From Onthophagus taurus (lineage: Eukaryota; Arthropoda; Insecta; Coleoptera; Scarabaeidae): a DNA stretch of 64,000 bases. This document shows positions 35,961-46,248 of this stretch, one piece after another. The DNA is taken from positions 5,711,501 to 5,775,500 of the forward strand of contig NC_091971.1 in assembly GCF_036711975.1 (NCBI RefSeq), written 5' to 3'. The notes beneath the pieces were generated by a model. That model was not told the origin of the DNA and ran no database searches. It was given only the letters and a program-made list of their open reading frames with translations. The position numbers were made by a program, and so were the translations under genes. Position 1 is the stretch's first letter; each line of letters opens with the position of its first letter.

Positions 35961-36420
35961 ATAGTGAGTTGCGAATAGAAGGCTAAATACTTCTGCCAGA
36001 AGACTAAATGTTGCTGATAGAAGACTATATATTGCTGGTGGGAGACTAAATAATGCTTATGGAAGATTGAACACCGCTAATAAACGAGCTGGTACTGTTA
36101 ATTGAAGAAGACACTGTTGGCAGAAAAGTAAATATTGATGTCAGAGGTCTAAATACTGCTAATTGAGAAAGATGGAAGGTGGAAGAGGACTAAATATTGG
36201 TAATAGTAAACCAGATATTGCAGACAGAAAAAAGTAATGTGAATAGAAGACTAGATACTGTTTGCAAAAGACTAAATACTGCTAATAGAAATCTAGATAT
36301 TGTTGGAAGAAAAGGGTAGTGCTAATAGGAGACAAGATACTATTGGCATAAAACCAGACATTGTTGTCAGAAAACTAAATGTTGCTAATAGAAGATTAGA
36401 TACAAATAAATCGCTGGATA
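35960..36420. repeat. Minisatellite of the same family as MTF-1 intron 4, opposite orientation
   Basis: The plus strand repeats variants of GAAGACTAAATACTGCTAAT at roughly 25-35 bp spacing. Its reverse complement (AGCAGTATTTAGTCTTC) is the monomer found at 6.8-7.7 kb. Units here are more diverged and show no clear higher-order period. Confidence 0.7.
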
Positions 36421-37589
36421 TATGCCTTTTCAAGGTCTGTGTTCCATTCATGACGATTATTTGCTGGCTGGATCCCATATACGTAAATAATAATGTGAAT
36501 ATTTTGACGAACACACTGAATCTTTGGTCACATAATCGTGAATTTACAAGAAAAAACGTGATTGAGCTACTGTCTCGGCAGCGAGCGACCTCAGCTTCAT
36601 TCTCTCAACTCGTAACAAGAATGCATCGTCACCCTATTATACAAATAATTATTGTATGTCAAGCCATCTACAAGATCTTTTTACTGCTTATTCTTTTAAC
36701 TGGTGACAACATTGCATCGTGACTTTACCTTACAAGTAAGTATAATGTATTAAGGCAGCGAATTAAATTTCTTCTTTTTTAGGTCCTAGAATCCTTAAGG
36801 CTGCCTGACGAATCATAATCATAATCAATTCTGAGACTCTCTTATAATATTATAACTTCTCAGAAATCCTTTCCTAACATCAAATTAAGTGTCGATGTCC
36901 TGCCCCAGATATACAAATGTAATGTCTCAAAAAAAAACATCCAATAATAATCTCGTTCGTTTTCATCAAAGCCACGCGTGACTGAATTGTCGCGTCTACG
37001 TGACTAAACCATGTAATAACTATTATTGCACAATAACGTCACTTATAATTTATAAGTACGTTCATAAATATTCATATTTTTGAGAAATTACGTTTTTTTA
37101 TTAGATACGATTTATTGCCGTTTCGATTAAAATCAATGACGGAATTTATTCTTATAAACTATTATGTTGATATTCTATTTTAAAACATTGTTATCGTTTT
37201 TAAAGAGCACGTTGCAGACGCGTGATAGTAGATATAAACAAAATTAAATAAATGCACGATACGAGCATAGGTCGTGGGATTCCGGACTTTCCCCACTCCG
37301 GGCTCAATCCGAGTTCTCCTGGATTCGATCCGTACGCATGTTTCTATTTATCTACATCACACAGCATATTTTAACCACGAGGAAACCGCGTGTTTCGATT
37401 TGTTATTGTGTTTATCAATGACAAAAATAACTTCACCTTAACATAAAGTTGTTATTCATTTTACGAGTCTGATAAGAACTCATTTTGTATTAATATTACT
37501 CTAATGATAGTTTCTTTTTAATTAAGAATGTATTAAATGAATTAATAAAAGTAAAGGTATCACTTTAATGACCTTGTATATTAAAGTTG
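36421..37589. other. Intergenic, no gene seen
   Basis: AT-rich DNA with scattered CpG words near 36960-37080 and 37240-37400. A GGATTCGATCC-like word near 37320 recalls a tRNA T-loop but no cloverleaf could be folded. Nothing coding was supported. Confidence 0.3.
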
Positions 37590-37965
37590 TGACATACAGT
37601 CAAGATGCGTCAGAGTAAAATGAATGTCACGGAAACGTCACAAGGAATGCCCCTGGATCAGAGTCGAGTTGAGATAGAGAATCTGAAAAAAAGAGAAGGA
37701 GGTAGTTAGATAAAGTGTGTGGCACGCGACGTCTGCGTGGACGCCCCCCGCATAACGTCAGAAACTCTAAACGTTGTAAACACCACGGACCTACCGTTTT
37801 ATTTTTGTTCTCGAGACGTTCCTTCTCCATTCTACCTTTAACTCGAACGCCTGTTGTCTTTGTTTATCACGGAATCACCGCGTGGTTGTCGGTGCAAAGG
37901 TGGATCGTGGCTCAAACGGTTTTCTCGCAGCCTCAACTTGTGTACTTTCTCATTTATTTTATTTT
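37590..37965. promoter_or_regulatory. CpG-rich island, possible promoter or 5' exon
   Basis: A sharp CpG- and GC-rich stretch (for example GGCACGCGACGTCTGCGTGG near 37720) stands out from AT-rich neighbours. It could be the promoter and noncoding first exon of the plus-strand gene whose coding part begins at 41054, with the satellite inside its first intron. This is inference; no protein similarity was found here. Confidence 0.3.
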
Positions 37966-38394
37966 ATTTTTAAAATTATTTAAATGCCTGAACTAAAATA
38001 AAATAAAAAATAGTTTTGGTGTGATAAAAAATTTGGATCACAATGATTATTTTGATACTAAATTATTTTTTATTAGAATTAAAGAATTAAAAATAGAATT
38101 ATTATTATCTTAAGACTTTTTTTAAATTTGAAATAATAACTAAAATAACGTATGGTACAAAATTCAAGGTGGTTTTTGATTTAAATTTAGTTTTGACGCA
38201 AAGGATTTTTCCAAGAAAATTCTAATATCTAACATAGAATGGGGATGTCTCGGTTCCAGAATAAATAATTGGCAAATGGATGAGGATTACGAGGTGGGTT
38301 TGCCAAATGGACTCTGATCGTTGATGTAGATTTTATGGAACTAGACTCTCAACTTATTCTAATTTTAATTGAAAAACTAAAAGTAGATTTGTTG
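37966..38394. other. Intergenic AT-rich spacer, no gene seen
   Basis: AT-rich DNA between the CpG-rich patch and the satellite array. A slightly more complex stretch near 38230-38340 has no supported reading frame. Confidence 0.3.
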
Positions 38395-40220
38395 GTTAAT
38401 CATTAAATTCTTAAAATCACAAAAATTTAGGTTGATTTTAAAAATTATTATCTCAAATACGAATAGAGATTTTCAAATATGGTTTGGTTTTTGAAAACGT
38501 TTATATTTTCTTCTATATATTACAAATATTTCATTAAAATATCTTGAGAATTAGATTTTTTGCGATATTTTAAAAATGATGGTCGAAAATTGTTAACTAA
38601 AAATTTGGCTTAATTTCAAAAGTTATTATCTCAAAGACGAAAAGAGATCTTCAAATACGGCTTGTTTTATGAGAAAGTACACATCTTCTTCTATAAATGA
38701 CGAATATTTCATGAAGATATCTTAAGAATTAAATTTTTTGCGATATTTTAAAACTGATGATCGAAACTTGTAACTAAAAATTTGGGTTGATTTCAAAATT
38801 TATTATCTTAAAAACGAATAGAGATTTTCAAATGCGGTTTGATTCATGAGAAAGTACATATCTTCTTCTACGATCTCCGAATATTTCATCAACATATCTT
38901 AAGAATTCGATTTTTTGCGAATTTTTAAAAATGTCGATAATTGTTGATTTCATAAAATCATAAAAATTCGGGTTGCCTTCAACAATTCTTATCTCAAAGA
39001 CGAATAGAGATTTTCAAATACGGCTTGTTTCATTAAAAAGTACATATCTTCTTCTATAAATGACGAATATTTCATCAAGATATCTTAAGAATTCAATTTT
39101 TTGCGATATTTTAAAGCTGATGGTCGAAATTTGTTAACTAAAAATTTGGGTTGATTTCAAAAGTTATTATCTCAAAGACTAATAGAGATTTTCAAATGCA
39201 GTTTGATTCATGAGAAAGTACATATCTTCTTCTACGATCTTCGAATATTTCATCAAGATATCTTAAGAATTCGATTTTTTGCGATTTTTTAAAATGATGG
39301 TCGAAAATTGTTAACTAAAAATTTGGGTCGACTTCAACAATTCTTATCTCAAAGACGAAAAGAGATCTTCAAATACGGCTTGTTTCATGAGAAAGTACAC
39401 ATTTTCCTCTATAAATGACGAATATTTCATCGAGATATCTTAAGAATTCAATGTTTTGTGATATTTTAAAACTGATGGTCGAAAATTGTTAACTAAAAAT
39501 TTGGGTTGATTTCAAAAGTTATAATCTCAAAAACGAATAGAGATTTTCAAATGCGGTTTGATTCATGAGAAAGTACATATCTTCTTCTACGATCTCCGAA
39601 TATTTCATCAACATATCTTAAGAATTCGATTTTTTGCGAATTTTTAAAAATGTCGATAGTTGTTGATTTCATAAAATCATAAAAATTCGGGTTACCTTCA
39701 ACAATTCTTATCTCAAAGACGAATAGAGATTTTCAAATACGGCTTGTTTCATTAGAAAGTACATATCTTCTTCTATAAATGACGAATATTTCATCAAGAT
39801 ATCTTAAGAATTCAATTTTTTGCGATATTTTAAAGCTGATGGTCGAAATTTGTTAACTAAAAATTTGGGTTGATTTTAAAAGTTATTATCTCAAAGACGA
39901 ATAGAGATTTTCAAATGCAGTTTGATTCATGAGAAAGTACATATCTTCTTCAATAATTTCCCAATGTTTCATTAAGATATCTTAAGAATTCGATTTTTTA
40001 CAATTTTTTAAACATGATGATCGAAAATTGTTAACTAATAAATTTGGGTTGATTTCAAAAATTATTATCTCAAACACGAATAGAAATTTTCAAATGTGGT
40101 TGGGTTTATGAAAAAGTCCATATCTTCTTCTATAATTTCCTAATATTTAATCAAAATATGTTAATAATCCGATTTTTCGCGATTTTTTAAACATAATTGT
40201 CGAAAATAATTGATTTCAAA
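38395..40220. repeat. 178-bp satellite array with four-unit higher-order periodicity
   Basis: Ten units, each with GAGATTTTCAAAT(A/G)CGG, GAAAGTACATATCTTCTTCT, ATATTTCATCAAGATATCTT and AATTTGGGTTGATTTC. The GAGAT(T/C)TTCAAAT word falls near 38466, 38644, 38821, 39007, 39185, 39362, 39540, 39726, 39904 and 40083 (GAAAT in the last). Spacing is 176-179 bp except for two units of 186 bp, four units apart. Those two share the variant TTGATTTCATAAAATC and lie 719 bp apart, so two higher-order repeats of four are present. Outer units are more diverged. Confidence 0.9.
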
Positions 40221-41053
40221 ACGTTGATATCATTGTGACATCTCAACAAAGTAAAAGCTGGTTTAGTTATAATTGAAGTTGATTAAACGACATTGTAATT
40301 ATTAGACTGACGCAAATTGATAAAGTTTTCATTGCCAGATAGCAAAAAAATGTTAATAACACTTTTTTTTATCCATCAATGGAAAAATTTCAGACCTTGA
40401 TACTTTAAAAAATTACTCTTAACCAGTTGGATAAACAATTTCACTGCTTAAATTAACACATTTTAAAATTTACATAACAAAACCAGAAAAAAAATCGTGA
40501 GTAAACAAAATTCCGTTTAACAAGTTCACGTAAATTGATTTATTTCACTACCTTAAAATAACAATTAATCAGTTAATCATTAATTAAAATTTATTGTGTC
40601 ATAAAAATTCGTTATTTTTGAAGATAAAATCGGAATAAATTAATGGAAATTTACAAAAAAAATTAATACGAGCACGCGAATAAAAAGTATCAAAAGCACT
40701 TAAAATATCTTAATAATTTTCTCGAGATGAACTGTTTTTTTATGAAATCTTTTTGATTATCAACAAACGTTCGACCACGAGGACGACGAGTGATGATGTT
40801 TTCGATGTTTCTCAACGTTCCCGATTTAAAGATTAATCGGGGGTAAACATAAACCGAATAAAACGTCCGTTTATTTATATACAGCACCACGTTTTGATCG
40901 AATGCACAAATATTATCGTGGTATCGATATCGATCCAATTTTCATTTTTTTAAGGAATGTTTAAGAAACGCTGACAATCATCTGACCTTGTCCGATTCTA
41001 TTGACCGTTTTTCCTTCATTCGATGGCCAGGTAACATTAAAATTACAGTTGTT
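40221..41053. other. Intergenic upstream of the 41-kb gene
   Basis: AT-rich DNA to about 40700, then a slightly GC-richer stretch (40740-41050) with CGACCACGAGG and TCGATATCGATCC words that may be proximal promoter or 5' UTR of the gene starting at 41054. No other gene was seen. Confidence 0.35.
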
Positions 41054-43388
41054 ATGAACTACCCCAACAACTCGTCTTTCAGTTACACTTTAGAATCTGA
41101 CACTAAAACGTTGTTTAAAAAAAAAATTAAACAAATAATGATGTCATCAATTATAAACGATACAAATTTGCCAAAATGTTTTATAAATAAAATTGTTTCG
41201 CCAACTGACGAGGAAGGAATAACAGTTGTAAGAAGTGGGATTCAAAATATGACTGATATCGCAAAATGGATTAAGGAATTTGGTCAAAATACTTGCACCC
41301 ATTGGGTCGTTTCAAAAGTAATAAGTGAAGGCCAAAGAATTGTTTGTTCAAAACAATATGTTTGTCAATACAGTTCTTCAAGAAAACATAAAGAAAAACG
41401 TGGTATAACAAAAGATATTTTATGTCCGGCTAAAATTAATTTTCAAATTAAAATAAATACTTCTTATACAAGAGCTAGTGATATCCACATTAGGGTAATC
41501 AAAAATGATAATAAAATTGAATTTAATCGAAACAATATTTTTTTATAGGAAGGTTTATGTGGTGTTATAATAATTAAAAATAAACACACCCATCCAATTG
41601 ATATGGAAGATAACTTAATAAGACAAACAGCACTAAACGCACCATTAAAAGAAACATTTTTCGAATATTTTTCTTGCGGTTTAAACATTTCTGAATCAAT
41701 AAAACATTACCAACAAGGTTTAGATAATAATAATAAATTGGATAATAATTTAAATAAAACGTCTCCAACCGAACGAACAGTTCGTTTTTGGCACGAACAA
41801 TGGAAAAAATTAGAACATTTAAAACGGCGTACAGAAATCGCTTTAAGTAAAGTAAGTTAATTTATATTAAATAAATTTATTGATTTCTTTTAAAACAAAC
41901 AACACAATTATAATAGTTTCAGTATCAATCGATTACCAATCGATCTTTAATTATTCATAATATTACTTCATGTTCTAGAACACGTTTTCAGCGGTTCTCA
42001 AAAAGAATCATTTTCAAATTAAATTAATTTTCTTCGAAATTTATAAAATTTTTTTTATAATTGTCAAATTTTTGTAAAGTTTATTACAGTTGGTAACATT
42101 AACAGGGAATTTTATTATTTCATGTTTTTAAAATGAGTTGTCACATTGACATTTGACGTTCAAAAAGACAATTTAATTTCCGATTTTATATTTATACTCA
42201 AATAATTCATATGGGTGATATTTGTTTAAAACATTTTCTTCCATTCATTATAAACCTCGAAAATTCTTTAGTGATGAACATGAATTTAGCGATGAAGACG
42301 ATTTATAACAATTTTTTTGTGGTGTTTTAAAACTATAAGCTTGACCTTGAGACGTATAAAAAAAAACGGTGTTTATAAAAGGTTTTTACCAATAATCACT
42401 TCGCAGAACATGTATTTTAGTAACCCACAGTGTTCTTTTATGTACCTTTTCGAAGTATCCTTCATATCTTCCTTAATCACAAGCATCATTTAGAAGTTTT
42501 CCCACAGTTTGCTTCCTGAACCTTCCTCATCTTCTTATGCACATTAAACACGTCAAATTTGTCTTGCAAAACCTTCATTTTATGGCAAATCTCATGCTGC
42601 TCATCTTTTGTAAGCTGGTGGATTGTTCATTTGCTTCCTTCGTTCTTCCATGAGCATCAAACTATTCTCCGTTATCCAAGATTTGTATTTCCCTCCATCA
42701 CCCATGAGGTATTTATTTAATTTGTATATACGTATTATTGTTTTTATATGTCTTTCTCCTCTTGGTACTTTACTACTTCGTTCCTAAACTTTCTGAGATT
42801 ATACTTTGGTTGTTTAGCTTTTTGTATGATCTTGAATTATCTGTGATTCATCAAAATACAGTCTCCAAGGGGACGTCGGGGTGTATAGTTGTCTATCTAG
42901 GAGCTTATAAAGGATGTTTATTATTACCAGGTCATGCTTGACCGCACTACATTATGCTTAAGATAAAATTGATATAATTTTGATAAAATTTTTAGTTTTT
43001 TTGTTGGCAGGCAAACCTAAATCGAAATTACGACTCAACATTTTCTCAAAATTACTATCAAAACTCAAAAGAAGCATCCCAACAACCGCAACAATCTCAA
43101 AAACAAATTTGTATTATTAAAGAAGACGATGTTGTAATAGAAGATCGAAATTTATTATCTCCAACATCCGCTATGGACAACAGTGACGCAATTTCAACAA
43201 ACTCTCAATCGTTAACAATTAGAAACGATGAATCGATCGCCTTTGGTGATTACGTCGGATTAAGTTTGAGCCGAATGGAAGAACATATCCGATCGGTTGT
43301 GATCCACAAAATAAGCAAGATTATTTTTGAAGCCGATATGGGGAAGTTGAATAAAGATGGGAATGAGGAAGTTACACAAAAAAATTAA
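41054..43388 (+). CDS. Uncharacterised protein with CCHH treble-clef-like domain and BESS-like C-terminus
   Basis: Three coding exons: 41054-41494, 41549-41851 and 43011-43388, giving 373 residues. The frame is open upstream to at least 40988, but 41054 is the first ATG. Residues about 60-170 resemble the zinc-binding domain of MULE-linked/FLYWCH-type proteins: CTHW, QYVC, a basic KHKEKRG stretch, CPAKI and HTHPID, allowing a C...C...HxH site. Next comes a helical segment (about 170-245: LIRQTALNAPLKETFFEYF, ISESIKHYQQGLD, WHEQWKKLEHLKRR). Exon 3 is glutamine- and serine-rich and ends with FGDYVGLSLSRMEEHIRSVV and KISKIIFEADMG, close to a BESS motif, a protein-interaction helix of insect transcription factors. 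No transposase catalytic domain is present, so it reads as a host gene. An acceptor at 41922 could give an alternative last exon (about 32 residues). Product name not known. Confidence 0.75.
42430..42700 (-). mobile_element. RTE-type LINE fragment in intron 2 of the 41-kb gene
   Basis: On the minus strand, translation gives WITENSLMLMEERRKQMNNP and PAYKR, similar to the endonuclease-RT linker WMTEEILDLMEERR...NPEKYK of RTE-type non-LTR elements. Several stops follow. Only a short piece is recognisable. The rest of intron 2 (41852-43010) is AT-rich without other recognised content. Confidence 0.5.
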
Positions 43389-44328
43389 TTTAATTTAATT
43401 GTAATTTTTGTTTAACTGGTTAAAACTAGATTTGAGATTTTGAATGCAAGCCAAAAGAATCTCTTTTTTAGTGGATGGGCCAACCTTGTTTACATCAAAA
43501 ACTCTCAGTTGTGATTATTTGGATATACGCCCGTTTAATACAAAGTCCACGTGTGGGGAGGGATTTATTTTAAAACCCTTTAAAACTTTCCAAACATAAA
43601 ATTTTTTTGTTATTATTAAAATTATTTTCTTCTCTTGTATTTATAAACTTTATAAAGTGCATTCGAATCGTTTCAAGCATGCAAGTTAACGTTCCATAAC
43701 GAATATTAAGAGGTATTACTGTAAAACTTTCTCGCTTAATGATCACGTGAATAACGAATGATTTGATATAACAGGATATTTATAAAACATCACTTAAAAA
43801 GTTTGTTAATAAAAAAACGTTGATTAGTGTAAATGAATCATTGAATTTGTTGACACACCAAATAAAAATAGATAACAAATCTAAAAAAAAAATAATCGGT
43901 TATTTTAAAAGTCGACCTTGAACCAAAAATTTACAATCGTTTGTATTTGTTGATTAAAAACGATTATTTGTTGTTTAATCTAATTTAATTCATTAGGATT
44001 ATTAAATAATGAAACTATTTTTTTTTTTTAAGATAATTTTTATTCGTATATAAATATAAATAACTTTCTTTAAACTTTAATTTTTATAACCTCGTCTTAT
44101 TTATTAAAAGAAACGAGATAATCTTAAGAATCTAAGAAGTACGAACAATAAATAATACACACAAAGAAAAAAAAAACTTAAAAATCACAGATAATACTCT
44201 TGGTTTTAAAGCGGAATGTCATCAGTCATTCAATTTTTTTTTTAATTATTTGTAATTATAAAAAAATTTATTAAAAGTCTTTTTCCAGATCCTTTTTGTT
44301 TGAATTGTTTAACTTATTTTAACTTTCT
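43389..44328. other. Convergent 3' flanks of the 41-kb gene and cabut
   Basis: AT-rich DNA that must hold the 3' UTRs of two convergent genes. The half next to cabut has long T runs and probable polyadenylation signals on the minus strand. No gene was seen. Confidence 0.4.
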
Positions 44329-45481
44329 TCAACTTTCAATCGGTGCAGGTTGTAAAGGCCTCAACATCGACACAAAACATCTTTGTTGTTGTTGAACGAC
44401 GGGCCTCGACGATTTCGTATGTCTCTTAACATGTTTCGCGAGATGATCAGATCGCATGAACTTCCTTTGACAATGAGTGCACTCAAACTTTTTCTCCCCA
44501 GTGTGAGTTCTTTTATGTCTCGATAACTCATCCGACCTTGAAAATCTCCTTCCGCATTGATCCCATTGACACACAAACGGTTTCTCACCGGTATGAGTCC
44601 TATTATGAGCTTTCAGATGCGACGATTTAAAATAATTTTTACCACACCCTTCAAATTTACACTCATAAACTCTCCTTCGCGTTTGTGCCGTTTGATTTTG
44701 GGTTAAAATTTGAGTACTTTGCGGTAATATTTGAGTCGGTTGGGTTAAAAGTACGAGTTGAGCAGGGATTATTTGACCATCTTGTGAGAGGAAAACCGTT
44801 CGTGGTGGTTGATTTGTAAGGAGTTTTGGTGCTAAAGGTTGGAGATTCGGTTTTAATTGGTTCACTAAGAATTTTGGATTTGGTTGGAGAGTGCTTTCTT
44901 GGGTTATTTTTTGAGGGGGCTCATTTGAGAGGGGGGGTTGAGGAATTTGAAAGGATTGAGATGAAATTTGTGGTTTATCCATTTTAAATTTTAATGTTTT
45001 CACTAAATTTATTGTGTTTTGTTGTATTGGAGAACACGACCCATCTTTATTCGCTTTCATTATCACTGAAAACGTCCTCATGTTGTTGTTATTATTATTA
45101 TTATTAATATTATTATGATTCACTGATGAAGTTAAAGAACGTTGCGGATCTTGAACAATATCTTCAGCTTCAATTTCCGGAGGAGGCGTCATAGGCTTCT
45201 CAAAGCTTTTTCCAATTTCATATTTACAAATCCTTTTCTTCAATGGATAATCGTGGTAATCCTCAGCTTCTGAATCTGAAGGTTGAGGGGTTAAAGGCTG
45301 GTGATGATGACTAAAAGGCGAAGAGATTTCTCTTTTCCTTTTCATGTTTTCCTCAAAAACTTCCTAAATAAATCAAAAACAAAAATAATTAGCACAAAAT
45401 AATTAATAAAAATTTTCTTTGACTTACAGTTATTTTAATCATTTCCGGCGTAGAAGGCGGTGACAACAACAGTTCACTCAT
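44329..45481 (-). CDS. cbt: Cabut, a KLF10/11 (TIEG)-type zinc-finger transcription factor
   Basis: Two coding exons: 45481-45428 and 45363-44329, giving 362 residues. The N-terminus [18 protein letters not shown] is followed by a proline-, serine- and glutamine-rich region with an asparagine run near 103-112. Three Krüppel-type C2H2 fingers lie near residues 253-335 ([34 protein letters not shown]) with TGEK linkers and the SRSDELSRH contact helix typical of SP/KLF proteins that bind GC/GT boxes. The last finger is the short KLF type (CxxC). The N-terminal peptide and fingers fit Drosophila cabut, a nuclear regulator downstream of sugar sensing, JNK and ecdysone signals. The single intron is 64 bp. 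The upstream DNA carries a carbohydrate response element and two CREs (separate entries). Confidence 0.9.
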
Positions 45482-45694
45482 TTTTTTGTTTTAAAACAAA
45501 ACTCGCAATTTACTTTATGAATTCGAAGCAGCTCCGATGCTTAGCACTCTTTGTACCGTTGAAAAATGAAATTCTAGCTGTGTGCCTCGTAGTGTTATTG
45601 TGTCTCGCCCGCCCGCAACCGAATCCGTTTCAACCAATCCCCGTTAAGAAAACGTGGGGCTCGTCCGATTTGGTCCAATCGCAAAGTAGCGGAG

Positions 45695-45711
45695 CACGCG
45701 ATGACCGCGTG
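45695..45711. promoter_or_regulatory. cbt: Carbohydrate response element (ChoRE) candidate upstream of cabut
   Basis: CACGCGATGACCGCGTG fits the published ChoRE form CAYGYG-N5-CRCRTG at every fixed position. It lies 214 bp before the cabut start codon. Mondo-Mlx (ChREBP) heterodimers bind such paired E-boxes, and cabut is a known strong Mondo-Mlx target in Drosophila. Position relative to the transcription start is unknown. Confidence 0.7.
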
Positions 45712-45728
45712 AACACCATCGTGGTATT

Positions 45729-45734
45729 CACGTG
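45729..45734. promoter_or_regulatory. cbt: CACGTG E-box upstream of cabut
   Basis: A palindromic CACGTG 18 bp beyond the ChoRE. On the minus strand it is followed by AATAC and CACGAT, a second ChoRE-like pair with two mismatches in its second half, so it may assist the main site. Confidence 0.5.
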
Positions 45735-45770
45735 AACACCGGCTGATCGAGGCTGGTCCGGTCGTGATCT

Positions 45771-45805
45771 TGACGTCACGACAGCGTGAATCCAACGTGA
45801 CGTCA
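45771..45805. promoter_or_regulatory. cbt: Two palindromic CRE sites upstream of cabut
   Basis: TGACGTCA occurs at 45771-45778 and again at 45798-45805, 27 bp apart, both within GTGACGTCAC or TTGACGTCAC contexts. This is the full binding site for CREB/ATF-type bZIP factors. It fits cabut being an early-response gene, but occupancy is inferred. Confidence 0.65.
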
Positions 45806-46248
45806 CCGAAGTGTAGCGTGAATCAATATAGAAACCACTCGGTAGGTGTGTGCACATTATACACACGTAAGTCGTGCCTAACTTCCATCTTTTTCTAGAT
45901 TCATAAGGAGGAACTTACTTTATCTTTGTTGTTGTTTCGATTGATGTCCGTGTTCGTGGTCGGGGATTTTGTAAAGGATTTTTTAAAAGGGGATTTAAAA
46001 AGCGTGATAGAAATGTGTTCCTGGTGGAAATTACTATTTTTAATGTTTTAATAGTAATTGTGTGATAAAAGATTAAAATTTCGCCAAGTCACTTTTCAAA
46101 TTTTATGAAGATTATCTGCTTTTGATCAATTTTTGATATTGCTCAAAACATAGCCCCGAGTGATTTAATATCGTTTCTGATATATTTGAATATCATCTTG
46201 GACAAATCATCCAGATCGTCTCTCAACATTACTCCTGTGCCTAACATA
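45806..46248. other. Upstream flank of cabut, then repeat DNA
   Basis: 45806-46080 probably holds more cabut regulatory DNA. From about 46160 the ATATCGTTTCTGATAT-type repeat DNA begins, which matches 48520-48600. Confidence 0.35.

Noticed and set aside
36300-36722. 140-codon frame overlapping the minisatellite
   Set aside because: Begins inside tandem repeat DNA; no domain, and continuation is low complexity.
37260-37345. GGATTCGATCC resembling a tRNA T-arm
   Set aside because: No acceptor, D or anticodon stems could be formed around it.
41922-42030. Alternative terminal exon of the 41-kb gene (acceptor TTTCAG, then about 32 codons)
   Set aside because: Possible but unsupported; the exon at 43011 gives a longer product with a recognisable BESS-like end.
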